In this document: one piece after another, positions 5,587-6,632 of the stretch | Layout: each line of letters begins with the position of its first letter | How positions within the stretch are numbered: the stretch's first letter is position 1 | Assembly (NCBI GenBank): GCA_037143735.1 | Contig: JBAWYD010000122.1 | Coordinates: 1-6,632, forward strand | Direction: 5' to 3' | Source: JAPLJQ01 sp037143735 | GTDB lineage: Bacteria > Desulfobacterota > Syntrophia > Syntrophales > UBA2185 | Length of the DNA: 6,632 bases | Made by a program: the position numbers and the translations under genes | The notes under the pieces: model-generated | The model's database searches: none | Told to the model about the DNA's origin: nothing | What the model saw: only the letters and a program-made list of their open reading frames with translations

Positions 5587-6632
5587 ATGTCTTCATGTGA
5601 CGCCCCCATCATTGTCATCGGCGGCGGTCTTGCCGGGTGCGAGACTGCCTGGCAGTTGTTGAAACATAACATTAATGTCACGCTTTATGAAATGAAGCCC
5701 CGGTGCTTTTCTCCGGCACACAAATCACCATGTCTTGCTGAGCTTGTCTGCAGCAATTCCCTCCGCTCCAATGCGATAGAAAATGCCGTCGGTCTTCTCA
5801 AGGAGGAGATGCGCATGATGGGATCCCTCATCATGGAAGCCGCCGATGCGACAGCGGTTCCCGCAGGCAAGGCATTGGCCGTCAACAGGACGGACTTCTC
5901 ACGCTGCATCGAGGGAAAACTTCTCGCCCGGAGAAACCTTGAAATCATCCGGGAAGAAATACCGGATATTCCCGGAAATAAAACGGTCGTCATTGCCACG
6001 GGCCCACTGACGTCTGATGCTCTTGCCCGGAGCATCGGAGCCGTTACGGGAAGCGAGCACCTCTATTTTTACGATGCCATATCCCCCATCATCGCCGGGG
6101 ACAGCATCGACCATAACAGGGTCTTCCGGGCCTCGAGATATCAAAACGATGCAGGAGATTATTTAAACTGTCCCTTGGAGAAAGATGAATACGAACATTT
6201 CTGGAAAGCCCTGACAGAGGGAAAGGAGACGCCTCTCAAGCCCTTCGAGGAATCACGATTTTTCAGCGGTTGTCTCCCCGTAGAAATTATAGCCAGAAGC
6301 GGCGTCAGCACCCTTGCATACGGACCGATGAAACCCGTCGGTTTAATCAACCCGAAAACGGGAAGGCAACCCTATGCCGTGGTACAGCTTCGCCAGGAAG
6401 ACAAAGACGGTATTCTTTTTAACATGGTGGGATTTCAAACAAAGCTTACATGGCCGGAACAGGGCCGGATATTCAGAATGATCCCGGGGCTGGAAAACGC
6501 CGAATTTGCCAGATACGGAAGCATCCATCGCAACACATTCATCAACGCTCCCGTTCTCCTGGAGAAAACCCTCCAGTTGAAAAGCCATCATCACATTTTT
6601 TTTGCCGGACAGATTACCGGTGTGGAAGGATA
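5587..6632 (+). CDS. trmFO: Methylenetetrahydrofolate-tRNA-(uracil-5-)-methyltransferase TrmFO (3' end outside window)
   Basis: TrmFO (formerly Gid) makes 5-methyluridine at position 54 of the tRNA T-loop, using methylenetetrahydrofolate as carbon donor and reduced FAD, unlike the SAM-dependent TrmA of E. coli. The frame is open from the ATG for 348 codons to the window edge without a stop. The FAD-binding dinucleotide fold is at the N-terminus (IIVIGGGLAGCE, 8-19). Further family signatures are ELVCSNSLRSN (52-62), YDAISPI (162-168), FFSGCLPVEIIARSG (225-239), YGPMKPVGL (245-253), VQLRQED (266-272), NMVGFQTKL (279-287) and FAGQITGVEG (339-348). Cys55 and Cys229 correspond to the two catalytic cysteines described in Bacillus subtilis TrmFO (Cys53 and Cys226). 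The family is usually about 430-450 residues, so perhaps 90-100 residues are missing. The gene follows topA by 25 bases in the same orientation. Confidence 0.96.
   Translation, partial: MSSCDAPIIVIGGGLAGCETAWQLLKHNINVTLYEMKPRCFSPAHKSPCLAELVCSNSLRSNAIENAVGLLKEEMRMMGSLIMEAADATAVPAGKALAVNRTDFSRCIEGKLLARRNLEIIREEIPDIPGNKTVVIATGPLTSDALARSIGAVTGSEHLYFYDAISPIIAGDSIDHNRVFRASRYQNDAGDYLNCPLEKDEYEHFWKALTEGKETPLKPFEESRFFSGCLPVEIIARSGVSTLAYGPMKPVGLINPKTGRQPYAVVQLRQEDKDGILFNMVGFQTKLTWPEQGRIFRMIPGLENAEFARYGSIHRNTFINAPVLLEKTLQLKSHHHIFFAGQITGVEG

Noticed and set aside
3762..5681. A 639-codon open frame on the minus strand opposite topA
   Set aside because: It lies opposite most of an unmistakable topA and its translation shows no recognisable domain. 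It is rich in His, Phe, Arg and Gly, as expected from antisense reading of topA codons. It is a shadow of topA codon use.
5685..6594. Minus-strand frames of 63-116 codons opposite trmFO
   Set aside because: The plus strand carries an intact trmFO with family motifs throughout, so the antisense frames are shadows.

Overview
This window is a bacterial chromosomal segment built around the conserved housekeeping block dprA-topA-trmFO on the plus strand. Divergent to it, on the minus strand, lie one secreted multidomain protein of unknown function and, beyond that, a tRNA cluster. TrmFO, the folate- and FAD-dependent tRNA m5U54 methyltransferase, next to topA and dprA is a gene order known from Firmicutes and several deltaproteobacterial lineages. 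A deltaproteobacterium (Desulfobacterota, possibly Syntrophia-like) fits best: moderate base composition, the GCGCCTG...CAGGCGT acceptor stem of tRNA-Arg, and a Gram-negative-style secreted protein with BACON-like and DUF5648-like modules. This placement is an inference, not a proof.

Layout. Bases 1-15 hold the 5' end of a minus-strand tRNA, probably tRNA-His. Bases 30-106 hold a complete minus-strand tRNA-Arg(UCU) with encoded CCA, 14 bases upstream of it. A strong sigma70-type promoter (139-167, minus strand) sits in the gap before the tRNAs and should drive both. Bases 203-1909 (minus) encode a 568-residue exported protein made of Ig/BACON-like domains, a jelly-roll-like module and three C-terminal 47-residue repeats. 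Bases 1910-2052 are a divergent intergenic region with a good plus-strand promoter. Then follow dprA (2053-3201), topA (3204-5561) and trmFO (5587 to the window end, 3' truncated), with gaps of 2 and 25 bases, so they form a probable operon.

How the genes relate. DprA loads RecA on incoming single-stranded DNA, TopA relaxes negative supercoils, and TrmFO methylates U54 in the T-loop of tRNAs. The first two act on DNA. TrmFO acts on tRNA, and both tRNAs at the left edge are potential substrates. The secreted protein has no evident functional link to the rest. It is the only accessory-looking element, and its domain architecture is the most interesting thing here. I see no mobile element, integrase, CRISPR array or defence system, and no clear undescribed system. 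No stretch longer than about 150 bases lacks a gene.
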